From BS150m-G50 sp964517435 (GTDB lineage: Bacteria; CAIWAD01; BS150m-G50), in assembly GCA_964517435.1 (NCBI GenBank), contig CAZFEC010000030.1, positions 1-39,427 of the forward strand: a stretch of 39,427 bases of DNA, read 5' to 3'. Each line of letters opens with the position of its first letter. Position 1 is the stretch's first letter. Shown one piece after another: positions 8,763 to 18,063 of the stretch. The notes below the pieces were generated by a model that was not told where the DNA came from, did no database searches, and saw nothing but the letters and a program-made list of their open reading frames with translations. The position numbers were made by a program, and so were the translations under genes.

Positions 8763-11700
8763 CTAGGGAGACTCCGTCTCCGCGCGTTCCTGTTCAAGTT
8801 GTATCAACCGCTGATAGTAGCCGCGGATCAGGTTGAGGTATTCGCGCGAATAACCCTCCTTCAATGCCCGCATCAGTTGACGACGCATGGCGTCGGCCGT
8901 CATGTCCGGCGTCAGTTCCATCGGGGCTTCCCGTGTCACGGGGCGGCCGGTACGTGATTCCCGTTCGCGGCTGCGTTCCTTCTCCCGGATCGAACGTTGC
9001 GAATCGAGCAGGCGATTGAGAATCCGCTCCTGCAGCTTGCGCGTGCGTTCGGTATACTGGCGGTCCTGCAGCTGCTCTTCTACTTCTCGCATCTGGGCGG
9101 CAATCTCCCCCAGGTCACCGAGCGGTTTGCGACCACCCGTCATCTCGGAAGCCTGTTGTGACAACTGCTCCATCTGTCGCCGCAGGCGCGCCTGTTCACC
9201 GGCCAGGTCGGAAAGACTTACCCCCATCGGTTTCGGACAGGAGCCCTGTTGCGCGCCCATCAGTTTCTGGCACTGCGAATTGAGACACTGTTGATCGGAC
9301 GACGCCTGCATCAACTGCTCCATCATCTCCTGGAAACCGGTCGACGACATCGAAGCGTTCATATTCTGCTGACTCTGCAGCAGCGCGTACACGGCCCGGT
9401 TTACCGACGCCATGATCCGGCCCTCCCGCTTGGCCAGCGAAGCCAGGTCCCGCTCCTCGAACTGACGGATCCCTTCCTGTGATTGGGTGGCGGCGTCGTT
9501 GAGCTGGATCCACACGTTCTTGGAGATGAAGAACGACTGCATCATCAACGCCGCCACTTCCTGGATGGAGTCGAAAAGTGAACGGGTGAGCGAGAGCTGC
9601 CGGAAAGCGCATTCGCCGAAACTCGTATTCTCCGGCTGCAGATCGGTAACATCTTTCTGCAGCTCCTCGTACAGCTGTGAGATAACCAGCAGACGATGCA
9701 CCAGCTGGTCGATCGCCGCATTCATATCCGCAAAGGCGCTTTGCCGCGCCTGCTCGCTGGCATTCTGAAGCATCTGTTGCAGCTGTCCCAGGTCCATGGC
9801 CAGTTGGTGGCCCTCCGGCACCGTGCCGGCGGGATCACTCTGCATCTGCTGGGCGTTGCTGGACATGCGTTCCGCCAGCTGCGCTTCCTGCATGAAATCA
9901 CTCGCCTCGGCCATCTCCTCCTTTGGAAAATGCGGGTTGTCTTCGTATTCCGACCGCGTTTCTTCTATCGCCTGCTGAAGATCCTCTGTATCACGCGCGA
10001 GTTTCTCCTGCTGCTCCGCCAGGTCCTCCGGTGGTGATTCCGCAGCCGCCTGTTCGTTGAGCGACTCCTGCTGGCGACGTAATTCTTCAGCCAGCCGCGC
10101 CAGCTCCTCCAGCTTCTGCTCCATCTGCAACTGTTCGAGAATCGACAGCAGCCGTTCCATCTGCTCCAGGAAGACGTCCAACTCCTGCTTCACCTGCTCC
10201 AGCGCGGTTTGCAGCTCCTCCGGCGTCGGTTCCCGGTTCTGCTGCAGCTGTTCCAGCAGCTCCTTCATCTCGTCGGTCATCAACTCCTGCAGCAGCTCGG
10301 TCAATTTCTGCAGCTTCTTCATCACCTCTGAACTGAAGAGCTGGTTTTCCGCGAGCGCATCCTTCAGCTGTTCCAGGTTCTCCTGCATGGCGGCGGCGCT
10401 CTCGGCCAGCTCCAGTTGTTCCTGGAGTATCTGTTCCACCTGGCGCTGTTTCTCCCAGTCCATCTGCTCCGGATCAACCCGCAGTTCCGTCATCAGCTCC
10501 TGCAGGCGCTCCTGGTTGGCGCGGGAATGCTCGACGATGTCGCGGGCTCTTTCCAGCTCGGCCTCCTCCTCCGCCCGGGCCGCTTCGTAGAGCGCGGCGG
10601 TGCCCGGAACATTCAGGCGCAACAGGGGCGAACGGGTGTATTTCGGCCCCGAAACGTTATCGTTGTCCCAGAGGTCGATGAAGAGCAGGATCTCATCCTC
10701 CGGCAGTACATTGGCCCGCGTCAGATCCCAGTTGTAATCGAGCAGCGTCTCCCCGCCGTCCAACTGCTGGAAGGGCAGATCGAAGCCGGGCCACTCAGCC
10801 AACTCCTCCGCCGTGGCGGCCGCAAGCGAGAAGTCCTCGTATTGCGCGTGCAGGAAAGGTGATACAAACCTGTAGCGCAGCTGATAGCGCGTGATACCAA
10901 AGTCATCAACGCCGCTGCCCAGGAAGACGACCTGTCGCGTGACCTGCTCGCCGTCCTGCGGCGCCGCCAGAATTAACACCGGCTTGCTGTCGGGGATCAT
11001 CGCTATCGTCCAGGTGATCGGGTCATTGTTGGTCAGACCGTCGACGTCGCTGATCAGAAAGCTGTACTCATTGTCCTGACGTACGATCATCCGGGCGTGA
11101 TAACCATCCGCGGTTTGCTCCATCGCGATGGTTTCACCGCTGCCGAAGTTGATCTGCGCGTCGGTCAGCTCCTTGGACGCCTGCAGGTGAAAATCGACCC
11201 GGGAGCTGTAGACGGCGCTGAAGCTGCCGATATTTTCATCCAGCGTCAGCGGCAGCAGGCCGGTGTAGGCGGGATAGGTGATGGCAATCCGGAACCCGGT
11301 GATCTGCGGGCGGTCGAGCAACTTGACCCGGCAGGTGTCGGACACCAGGTTACGCCCGCTGATGTGATACACGAGCGGGTGATTCAGGTTTTCCAGCAGC
11401 AGCGTGAAACGATTGCCCTGGCGCAGTAGCGGGTAGATGAACTGCTGATCGGCCCGGGTAACCGCGAGTTGAGGATCGTCCGGCAGGAGGGTTTGCGCGG
11501 GGAACGCTTCAATCAATAGGTCCTCCCCCCGGATCAGCGTGGTATCGCCCGGAGCGAGCGCGACGGCAACCAGGTCGGGATCCGCGAAGACCTGATCGTG
11601 GTAATAGAGGCGTTTGAACGCGTCCAGCCCGGTGGTGCCCTGCCAGAGCGCCAGCAGCAGAATCAGCGCCGTCGTTGCCCCCAGCACCTTGCCGGCCCGG

Positions 11701-12170
11701 CGGCGACCGGTACGCGGGATCAGGCGCTTCAGGTCGCTGGGAAGCTCCCGAACGATTCGAATGAGCGCCTGGTCGATCAATACGGACGAGTAACGGTGGT
11801 GCGCCTCCGGCGAGGTGTGGAGCTGCAGGGCGTTCAACAACCTGTCCTTGACGGCGTCGTCGCGGATGCCCAGCTCCTCGGCGAGAGCGAAGTCGGGAGG
11901 GGTCCGACGGAACAGCAGAAAATCAACCGCCGTCCCCAGCACCAGCAATACGGCGCCGGCGCCCCAGGCGTAAACGATGATGTGATACATGTATCCACGC
12001 AGCAGCGACGAAGCGGATGCGATGATTTCCATACCAATGAGCATCGCGGTAAAAGCCAGGAGCGCCGCGAGCGCCGCCATCCCCAGCAGTTGCCAGCGGG
12101 CGAATTTGCGGCAGCGCCTGAAAGCCGCCAACAGGTTAATCGCGCTCCGGTATTCCCGTTCCGGTCTCAA
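8763..12170 (-). CDS. DUF4175-like membrane protein with long coiled coil, 1135 aa
   Basis: A large envelope protein. Predicted membrane helices lie at about residues 27-50, 62-87 and 161-178. A beta-rich extracytoplasmic region follows (about 190-515; DRPQITGFRIAITYPAYTGL is characteristic of DUF4175 proteins). A very long Gln/Glu-rich, largely coiled-coil region runs from about 530 to the C-terminus. The start is TTG 12170, overlapping the TGA stop of the DUF4159 gene as TTGA, with GGAG about 9 nt upstream, so it is translationally coupled. DUF4175 and DUF4159 genes often occur near MoxR/DUF58 (BatA-type) genes, which are absent here. A structural or scaffolding role in the envelope is inference. 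Five GTGATAC-family sites lie in the gene (9988, 10859, 10891, 11364, 11982). Confidence 0.8.
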   Translation of the reverse strand: MRPEREYRSAINLLAAFRRCRKFARWQLLGMAALAALLAFTAMLIGMEIIASASSLLRGYMYHIIVYAWGAGAVLLVLGTAVDFLLFRRTPPDFALAEELGIRDDAVKDRLLNALQLHTSPEAHHRYSSVLIDQALIRIVRELPSDLKRLIPRTGRRRAGKVLGATTALILLLALWQGTTGLDAFKRLYYHDQVFADPDLVAVALAPGDTTLIRGEDLLIEAFPAQTLLPDDPQLAVTRADQQFIYPLLRQGNRFTLLLENLNHPLVYHISGRNLVSDTCRVKLLDRPQITGFRIAITYPAYTGLLPLTLDENIGSFSAVYSSRVDFHLQASKELTDAQINFGSGETIAMEQTADGYHARMIVRQDNEYSFLISDVDGLTNNDPITWTIAMIPDSKPVLILAAPQDGEQVTRQVVFLGSGVDDFGITRYQLRYRFVSPFLHAQYEDFSLAAATAEELAEWPGFDLPFQQLDGGETLLDYNWDLTRANVLPEDEILLFIDLWDNDNVSGPKYTRSPLLRLNVPGTAALYEAARAEEEAELERARDIVEHSRANQERLQELMTELRVDPEQMDWEKQRQVEQILQEQLELAESAAAMQENLEQLKDALAENQLFSSEVMKKLQKLTELLQELMTDEMKELLEQLQQNREPTPEELQTALEQVKQELDVFLEQMERLLSILEQLQMEQKLEELARLAEELRRQQESLNEQAAAESPPEDLAEQQEKLARDTEDLQQAIEETRSEYEDNPHFPKEEMAEASDFMQEAQLAERMSSNAQQMQSDPAGTVPEGHQLAMDLGQLQQMLQNASEQARQSAFADMNAAIDQLVHRLLVISQLYEELQKDVTDLQPENTSFGECAFRQLSLTRSLFDSIQEVAALMMQSFFISKNVWIQLNDAATQSQEGIRQFEERDLASLAKREGRIMASVNRAVYALLQSQQNMNASMSSTGFQEMMEQLMQASSDQQCLNSQCQKLMGAQQGSCPKPMGVSLSDLAGEQARLRRQMEQLSQQASEMTGGRKPLGDLGEIAAQMREVEEQLQDRQYTERTRKLQERILNRLLDSQRSIREKERSRERESRTGRPVTREAPMELTPDMTADAMRRQLMRALKEGYSREYLNLIRGYYQRLIQLEQERAETESP

Positions 12171-12859
12171 TTGCTCAGTCTCCAGTAGATGATATTGGCG
12201 CCCATCCGCAACGCGGCCAGTCGTACGGCTTCCGGATCGTTATGCACATCGGGATCCTCCCAGCCGTCGCCAAGATCCGCTTCGTAGGAGTAAACCACGC
12301 AGAGTCGGCCCTCCAGAAAGAGCCCCAGCAGCTGCGGCGGCTTGCCGTCGTGCTCGTGCACCTTGGGGCAGCCGGCGGGGAAATCGAAATAAGCGTGAAA
12401 AATCGGGTGATCGAACGGCAGTTCCTGGAACTCCTGATCGGGAAAGGCGCGCCGCAGTTCGCCGCGGATGAATTTGTCGAGCCCGTAGTTGTCGTCGACA
12501 TGGAGGAAGCCGCCGGCACTGAAGTAGTCGCGCAGTCGCAGAACCTCCTCCTCGGAAAACGTGACACGTCCGTGTCCGGTCAGGTAGAGATAGGGATAGC
12601 TGAAGAGTTCGGCGCTGTTGATCTCGACGACCGCTTCCTGTGCGACGGTCGCCAGAGGTGTGTTCTCCCGGACGAAGCGCAGGAGGTTGGTCAACGAAGT
12701 GGGATCGCAATACCAGTCACCTCCACCGCCGTATTTGACGCGCGCGATGGTGAACTGCGCCCCCGTCTCGGCGGCGGCAGGTGCGGCGACGCCCAACAAC
12801 AGGACCAGCGAAAGCAGGCAGCGGGAGAGTGCCTTAATGGAAGGTGATACGATGCGCAT
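12167..12859 (-). CDS. DUF4159-domain exported protein
   Basis: A 230-residue protein with an N-terminal signal peptide (LSRCLLSLVLLLGVAAPAAAE) and then a DUF4159 domain over nearly its full length. Recognisable blocks are ARVKYGGGGDWYCDPTSL, YPYLYLTGHGRVTFSEEE, LRDYFSAGGFLHVDDNYG and LPFDHPIFHAYF, with WEDPDVHNDPEAVRLAALRM near the end. The domain has a class-I-amidotransferase/ThuA-like look (GHGRV, GGFLHVDD), but no activity is established to my knowledge. ATG 12859 is chosen; a TTG at 12871 in the same frame is possible. The start overlaps the end of the nucleotidase gene by about 26 bp and the stop overlaps the DUF4175 start, so all three are probably one operon. A GTGATAC site (12844) lies in the overlap. 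Confidence 0.85.
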   Translation of the reverse strand: MRIVSPSIKALSRCLLSLVLLLGVAAPAAAETGAQFTIARVKYGGGGDWYCDPTSLTNLLRFVRENTPLATVAQEAVVEINSAELFSYPYLYLTGHGRVTFSEEEVLRLRDYFSAGGFLHVDDNYGLDKFIRGELRRAFPDQEFQELPFDHPIFHAYFDFPAGCPKVHEHDGKPPQLLGLFLEGRLCVVYSYEADLGDGWEDPDVHNDPEAVRLAALRMGANIIYWRLSN

Positions 12860-14354
12860 TGACGGCTTCAATATTCTGTTCCCTGATTACTGCGGCGATG
12901 ATCACGTCGCGGTCCAGATCGGGCAGATGCTCCGCGTTTACCCGGGCGGGATCGAGCCCGAACAGCTCCTCGAGGTGGCTGAAGATGAAGCTGTTGGTGA
13001 CGGCGCTGTAGGTGCGGTTCATGATCAGACTCTCGCCGTTAACCTTTATGCCGGCCAGCGCGCCCGCCTCGCGGTTGATCGACAGCTCCAGGCCGCTGAA
13101 GGCGAAGGACTCACTCAGCTCCCCCTTGACCAACGCCCGCAGAAAGCCGAACAGCTGTTCGCCGCTCAGCTCGAAGGTCACGTAGTGGTTGCCGAAGGGA
13201 TGCACCTCCCAGATGTCGAGCCGGGTGATCGCGCCGGCGGGGAGGTCGCGGCGAATACCGCCCAGGTTCATGAAGGCCAGCTCGGTCCGCGCGTAATCGC
13301 GCATTACATCGGCGGTCCAATCCCCGACGTTACTTTCGGGGAATTCCCGCACCCAGGGCTGCTGGAGATTGCCGATCCGCTCGCTCAACTCCGGGGGCAG
13401 TTGTTCGCTCAACGCCACCACCACCCGCAGCATCCCGGACGCGGGGGTGGTCCACCGCGAATCAACCGCGTGCAGCCGCCCCGACAGCGCCACCGCTCCG
13501 TCAACCTCGTTGACGGCAATGGTGAGATCCCCCAGCCAGTTGCCGCAACAGCCCGCCTGCAGGATAAGCGTTTTACCGACCCGGCGGCCCGCGGACAGCT
13601 CGGTATGGCTGTGGCCGCCAATCACGGCGTCGAGGCCGGGAACAGCGGCGGCGTAGGCCGAATCCGCCAGAAAGCCGGAGTGGCTGAGCAACAGCTGCAG
13701 GTCGGTGACCGGCGCCAGCTCCCGGTACCAGCGGCGTATCTCCGGCACCGGATCCAATACGCGTGACGCGGCCAGACTCCCCTTCGCCACCAGACTCGGC
13801 AACCCGGCGGTCATCACCCCGATGACGCCGATACGCAAACCGCCGGTCTCGAAAACGTGATACGCGGGCCAGAGCAGATCACCAGCACTATCAGTCACAT
13901 TGCAGCACACCACCGCGAATTCGGCCGCGGCCAGCTTGTCACGGATATTCCGGTCACCGTAGTCGAACTCATGGTTGCCGGGGCAGAACAGATCGAGTCC
14001 CATCTCGTTCATCACCGTGATCTGCGAACCGCCCTGCGTAAACCCGGAGATGGGGCTCCCCTGGAAATCATCGCCGGCATTGAACAGCAGGTCGCCGTGA
14101 CACACGGAATCGTCGTGATACACGGCGCGCAGGCTGTCGATCAGGCCTTTGAGTAGTGCCGCGCCGCCGAGATCGTAGGCGGCACCCCCGTCAACGGGCG
14201 TGTAGAGCGGCTCGTTATGGGCGTGGAAGTCGTTATAGTGGAGGATGTGGATCTCGCGCGCCGTTCCGAGTGTGACGCAGAGCAGAAGCGCCAGCCAGAC
14301 TCCGGTCCGACGGCTTACGGCGCCCGGCCGCGATCTCGCTTGCGGATCGGACAT
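12834..14354 (-). CDS. UshA-like 5'-nucleotidase / 2',3'-cyclic phosphodiesterase family protein
   Basis: A 506-residue exported metallophosphoesterase that would release phosphate from nucleotides in the periplasm or on the surface. ATG 14354 has GGAGGT 8 nt upstream. A signal segment (GVWLALLLCVTLGTA) follows a basic N-terminus. The dimetal calcineurin-like site is complete: ILHYNDFHAHNEP, FNAGDDFQGSP, CPGNHEFDYGDRN, LLSHSGF and IGGHSHTELS. The C-terminal 5'-nucleotidase domain, which binds substrate, is seen in AFMNLGGIRRDLPAGAIT, DIWEVHPFGNHYVTFELSG and YSAVTNSFI. Length agrees with UshA-type enzymes (about 500-550). Two GTGATAC sites lie within (13857, 14115). Exact substrate unknown. 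Confidence 0.92.
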   Translation of the reverse strand: MSDPQARSRPGAVSRRTGVWLALLLCVTLGTAREIHILHYNDFHAHNEPLYTPVDGGAAYDLGGAALLKGLIDSLRAVYHDDSVCHGDLLFNAGDDFQGSPISGFTQGGSQITVMNEMGLDLFCPGNHEFDYGDRNIRDKLAAAEFAVVCCNVTDSAGDLLWPAYHVFETGGLRIGVIGVMTAGLPSLVAKGSLAASRVLDPVPEIRRWYRELAPVTDLQLLLSHSGFLADSAYAAAVPGLDAVIGGHSHTELSAGRRVGKTLILQAGCCGNWLGDLTIAVNEVDGAVALSGRLHAVDSRWTTPASGMLRVVVALSEQLPPELSERIGNLQQPWVREFPESNVGDWTADVMRDYARTELAFMNLGGIRRDLPAGAITRLDIWEVHPFGNHYVTFELSGEQLFGFLRALVKGELSESFAFSGLELSINREAGALAGIKVNGESLIMNRTYSAVTNSFIFSHLEELFGLDPARVNAEHLPDLDRDVIIAAVIREQNIEAVNAHRITFH

Positions 14355-14398
14355 GGAATTCTACCTCCGGCGGTTGCCGCCAGCTTCGATTGGCACGC

Positions 14399-15688
14399 TC
14401 AGAAAGGACGGATATCGATATACACTTCGCGCTTGAGCTGCTCAATCCACTCCTGGAGCTTTGCCTGCTTCTTGAATTGCAGCGCGAACTCCTCCAGCTT
14501 GTCCCAGTCCTGTTCCAGGCTGATGTTGTGCGCCGGAATCCGCTCCCAGAGCTGAACGATCACGTAGCCGTCCTCGCCGTCCACCACGGTACGGAGCGGT
14601 TCACAGACTTCGCCGGGCGCTAGATTGCTCAGGACCGTCTGCAGCTGGTCGGTGAACTGTGAAATCTCCAGCAGCCCGAGGTCGCCACTGTTGCGGCGGA
14701 TGACCGGATTGCTGGAGAGTTGCTGTGACAGCTCCTTGAGATCGGCGCCCGCCCGCATTGCGGTTACCAGTGAATCGGCAAAGGCCTTGCAGAAGGCCGC
14801 ATCGGCCTCCGTCGGCGCCAGGCGCAACAGGATATGGCCGGTGGTGATCTGTTCGCCGGTCCTCTGCTCGAGCCGGATAATGTGATACCCCAGATCGGTG
14901 CGGACCGGCGGCGAGATTTCGCCGGGGATCAGGTTGTAGGCGGACTGCTCGTACTCCCGCAGCATGGTCCCGCGCGAGGTTTCGCCGACGAGACCGCCAC
15001 GGCTGCGCGTCCCCGGATCGTCGGAATAGCGCTCGGCCATGTCGCCGAACTCCGCCAAACCGCGGCGCAGGCTGTCGGAGATCGCCTGCGCCCGCTGGCG
15101 GGTCGTCTCCTCGCCCTCAGGCGAAACTTGAATGCCCAGGAAGATCTGGCCGCAATGCAGCATTTCCGGCACCTCCGGCAACGAATCGCGATAGACACTG
15201 TAGAAGTGCTCGACATCAACCCTGTTGGTTCTGATCTGCGAGAGGTAATCCTGGGTAACCCGACCGGTCAGCATCCGGTTGCGGGTGTTCTCCCGCAGTT
15301 TGCGCCGGATCTGGGTTATGCTCATGTTGAAGATCCGCTCCAGGTTGGCCTCGGTTCCGGCCTTGCGGACGTATTCCTCCAGCATGGCCGCGACTTCCCG
15401 GTCGACCTTGCCGGGATCGACGATCACCGAGTCGAGACGCGCCCGCGCCAGCAGTACTTTTTCCTGGATGAGGCTGTTGAGGATTTCGAGGCGATAGGCT
15501 TCGAGCAGTTCGGAATCGCTCAGCAGGTCGAGATTGTTGGCCGCGGCGTACTGCTGCAGCATCTCGAGCACCTCCGATTCCAGGATGATCTCCTCGTCCA
15601 CCACCGCCAGCACACGGTCGATCGTTTCGCCCGCCGGCAGCGATTGGCAACCGAGCAGCAACGCTACCGCTATCAGCATCCATTTCAT
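14399..15688 (-). CDS. SurA-like periplasmic peptidyl-prolyl cis-trans isomerase/chaperone
   Basis: A 429-residue export-pathway foldase, expected to help outer-membrane or secreted proteins fold. I start at ATG 15688, which has a GGGAGA Shine-Dalgarno and begins the signal peptide MKWMLIAVALLLGCQSLPAG; the in-frame upstream start at 15787 would bury the signal. LLGC may be a lipobox, so a lipoprotein is possible. A SurA-N-like helical region follows (about 20-170; RVLAVVDEEIILESEVLEM is typical of SurA). Two parvulin domains come next: one with QIFLGIQVSPEGEE, MAERYSDDPGTRSRGGLVG and LGYHIIRLEQRTG, the other with GHILLRLAPTE and RNSGDLGLLEISQF. It lies upstream of and in line with the nucleotidase, DUF4159 and DUF4175 genes. 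Confidence 0.88.
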   Translation of the reverse strand: MKWMLIAVALLLGCQSLPAGETIDRVLAVVDEEIILESEVLEMLQQYAAANNLDLLSDSELLEAYRLEILNSLIQEKVLLARARLDSVIVDPGKVDREVAAMLEEYVRKAGTEANLERIFNMSITQIRRKLRENTRNRMLTGRVTQDYLSQIRTNRVDVEHFYSVYRDSLPEVPEMLHCGQIFLGIQVSPEGEETTRQRAQAISDSLRRGLAEFGDMAERYSDDPGTRSRGGLVGETSRGTMLREYEQSAYNLIPGEISPPVRTDLGYHIIRLEQRTGEQITTGHILLRLAPTEADAAFCKAFADSLVTAMRAGADLKELSQQLSSNPVIRRNSGDLGLLEISQFTDQLQTVLSNLAPGEVCEPLRTVVDGEDGYVIVQLWERIPAHNISLEQDWDKLEEFALQFKKQAKLQEWIEQLKREVYIDIRPF

Positions 15689-15778
15689 GGTCACTCTCCC
15701 GCCTTCTGATCCGCTGGGATCGTTTACAGACACGCCTTTCCCACTCGCAAGGAAAGGTCTGGTAATTTGGGGGCTCTC

Positions 15779-15807
15779 ATAATACATTGAAGTGCCGATT
15801 TTAGCAA
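15779..15807 (-). promoter_or_regulatory. Putative sigma-70-type promoter for the SurA-like gene block
   Basis: Read on the minus strand, TTGCTA (-35, 15802-15807) and TATTAT (-10, 15779-15784) are separated by exactly 17 bp and lie about 90 bp before the foldase ATG. This is the best promoter-like pair in the divergent spacer 15689-15915. Promoter consensus in this lineage is unknown, so the call is tentative. Confidence 0.4.
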
Positions 15808-15915
15808 GCGAGCATTCACCGGCAGCAGCTTTAGATGCGCTGCGACAGCCAGCTCCGGCGATTTTCCCGACGCACCATTCTACCGGTCGCAGCCGCTTAT
15901 TCTGATGGACTGACT

Positions 15916-18039
15916 ATGGCCCCGCTTTCCGTGGTGTTTCTCTGGCACCAGCACCAGCCAAATTATTACGATCCGATGACGGGCGATTTCATTATGCCCT
16001 GGGTGCGGCTGCACGCCCTCAAGGATTACTATGACATGGCCGCCTACATCGAAAACGTGCCCGACGCCCGGGCGACCATCAACCTGGTTCCCTCGCTGCT
16101 GACTCAGCTGGAAGCCTACATCGACGGCGCCAGCGACACCTGGCTGGATCTCGCGCACAAGCCCGCGGGAGACCTCACCGACGGTGAACGGCTTTTCGTG
16201 ATACAGAACTTCCTCGCGATCCGCGCCACGCCGATGCTGGCGGGCCTGCCGCACTATATCCGGCTGCAGAAGCTGTGCGCTGAGAACCCGGCGCCGGATC
16301 AATCGGAACAGCTTTTGCACGTCTTCGATGAACAGAAACTGCGCGATATCACCGTGCTCTTCCAACTGGCCTGGTGCGGTCAGACCCTCAAGCGGGAGCC
16401 GGTGGTGGAGCGGTTGATCGCCAAGGGCAGCGACTTCAGCGAGCAGGAGAAACTGGAACTGCTCGCATTGCAGCGCGACTTCCTGCCGCGGGTGTTTTCG
16501 ATTCACCAGCGGCTGCAACGGGAAGGGCGCATCGAGCTGTCTACCACGCCTTTCTATCATCCGATCCTGCCATTGTTGATCAACACCGACAGCGGCCGCG
16601 AGATGCTGCCCAACGCCCCCTTCCCGGAAAAGAAGTTCTCCTATCCGCAGGACGCGCGGCGGCAGCTGCAGGTCGCGCAGAAGTTCATGCTGGAGCGATT
16701 CGATCTGCAGCGGCCCGGGATGTGGCCCTCGGAAGGATCGATCAGTCACGACACCTGTATCATGGCCTGCGCGGAGAACATCCCCTGGCTGGCGAGCGAC
16801 GAGGAAGTGCTCCGCAATTCCCTCGACCTGCCGCGGCTGGAACCGCGCCATCTCTATCGCGCCTACCAGTTCGGTTGCGACCAGGGAGAGGTTTCGCTCT
16901 TCTTCCGCGATCGCACGCTTTCCGATCTGATCGGTTTCACCCTGGCGGCTGAAGTGGCGGACGCGGCGGTAAACCGGTTCATGAAGGAGTTGAACAAGAT
17001 CCATGACCAGCTGCCGGACGACAAGCGATCTTTCCTGGTGCCGGTGATTCTCGACGGCGAGAACGCCTGGGAGCATTATGCGAACAACGGCGAGGATTTC
17101 CTGAACGGATTGTATCACGCACTGGTTGAGGATTCCCGCTATCAGTTGACCACCTTTGAGGGCTTCCTGGCGGACCAGCCGACTCAGCTGCCCCTGACCA
17201 AGATCAGGGCCGGCTCCTGGATCTACGGCAACCTCGCCACCTGGATCGGCCAGGAGGAGAAGAACGAAGGCTGGCGTTATCTCTCCCGCACGCGCCTGTT
17301 CTGCGAGCAGTTGCGGCAGACCGGCGGCACCGATGCCGGTACGCTGGAGCAGATGCAGCAGCGCATCGAGGCGGCGGAGGGATCGGACTGGTTCTGGTGG
17401 TACGGCGATGATCATCACACTGAGAACGCCGAGGAATTCGACCGGCTCTTCCGCCACAATCAGCAGGCGGTCTACCAGCTGGCGGAAGCACCGGTTCCCG
17501 ACTATCTTAAGGTTCCGATCATCAGCGCCGGCGCCGCGCGCGCCGTGGAAGCGCCGGTCCAGCTGATCAGGCCGGTGATCGACGGACAGATATCCAACTA
17601 CTTCGAATGGATCTCCGCGGGTCGGATCCAGCAGCAGTATTCCGCTATCCATCGCGACCGGGGTTTGATCAACGAGGTGCGTTTCGGCATCGACACCGAC
17701 AACTTCTATCTGCTGGTTGATTTCACGCCGGAAGGGCGGAGTGAGCTGCCGGCGGAATTCGAAGTTCTGCTGCAGTTTGCCGGCTTGAAGAAGGAAGTGC
17801 GGTTGTCGCCGCAGGCCGGAAACACAAGTTACGGCCGGAAGCATATCGGCGAATGCTGTCTGCAGCAGGTGCTGGAAGCCTCGGTGCGTCTGAACGATTT
17901 GAGGCTGCCGCGCGACAGGGTGAACTTCCGCGTACGGTTGACCGGGGCGGGAGAACTGCTGGAGGTGCTGCCGTACTACGGCGACGCGGAAGTGGACCTG
18001 GACAGCGGCCGGGTGCAGAGCGAAAACTGGTTTGTGTGA
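15916..18039 (+). CDS. Glycoside hydrolase family 57 protein (alpha-glucan-acting)
   Basis: A 707-residue cytoplasmic enzyme of family GH57, which includes alpha-amylases, 4-alpha-glucanotransferases and amylopullulanases. The start chosen is ATG 15916 because the family signature HQHQP then falls at residues 11-15; the frame is open from 15835. Conserved regions include PGMWPSEGSIS with the predicted nucleophile Glu273, the WLASDEEVL block, and VPVILDGENAWEHY with Asp380 as likely acid/base. DWFWWYGDDHHTENAEEFD and a C-terminal beta domain (about 540-707) complete it. This resembles the long GH57 proteins annotated as alpha-amylase/alpha-mannosidase. Glycogen-metabolism neighbours support an alpha-glucan substrate, but the exact activity cannot be read. 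No signal peptide is visible. Confidence 0.9.
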   Translation: MAPLSVVFLWHQHQPNYYDPMTGDFIMPWVRLHALKDYYDMAAYIENVPDARATINLVPSLLTQLEAYIDGASDTWLDLAHKPAGDLTDGERLFVIQNFLAIRATPMLAGLPHYIRLQKLCAENPAPDQSEQLLHVFDEQKLRDITVLFQLAWCGQTLKREPVVERLIAKGSDFSEQEKLELLALQRDFLPRVFSIHQRLQREGRIELSTTPFYHPILPLLINTDSGREMLPNAPFPEKKFSYPQDARRQLQVAQKFMLERFDLQRPGMWPSEGSISHDTCIMACAENIPWLASDEEVLRNSLDLPRLEPRHLYRAYQFGCDQGEVSLFFRDRTLSDLIGFTLAAEVADAAVNRFMKELNKIHDQLPDDKRSFLVPVILDGENAWEHYANNGEDFLNGLYHALVEDSRYQLTTFEGFLADQPTQLPLTKIRAGSWIYGNLATWIGQEEKNEGWRYLSRTRLFCEQLRQTGGTDAGTLEQMQQRIEAAEGSDWFWWYGDDHHTENAEEFDRLFRHNQQAVYQLAEAPVPDYLKVPIISAGAARAVEAPVQLIRPVIDGQISNYFEWISAGRIQQQYSAIHRDRGLINEVRFGIDTDNFYLLVDFTPEGRSELPAEFEVLLQFAGLKKEVRLSPQAGNTSYGRKHIGECCLQQVLEASVRLNDLRLPRDRVNFRVRLTGAGELLEVLPYYGDAEVDLDSGRVQSENWFV

Positions 18040-18063
18040 CGTTGACAAACGGCGGGGTTGACA

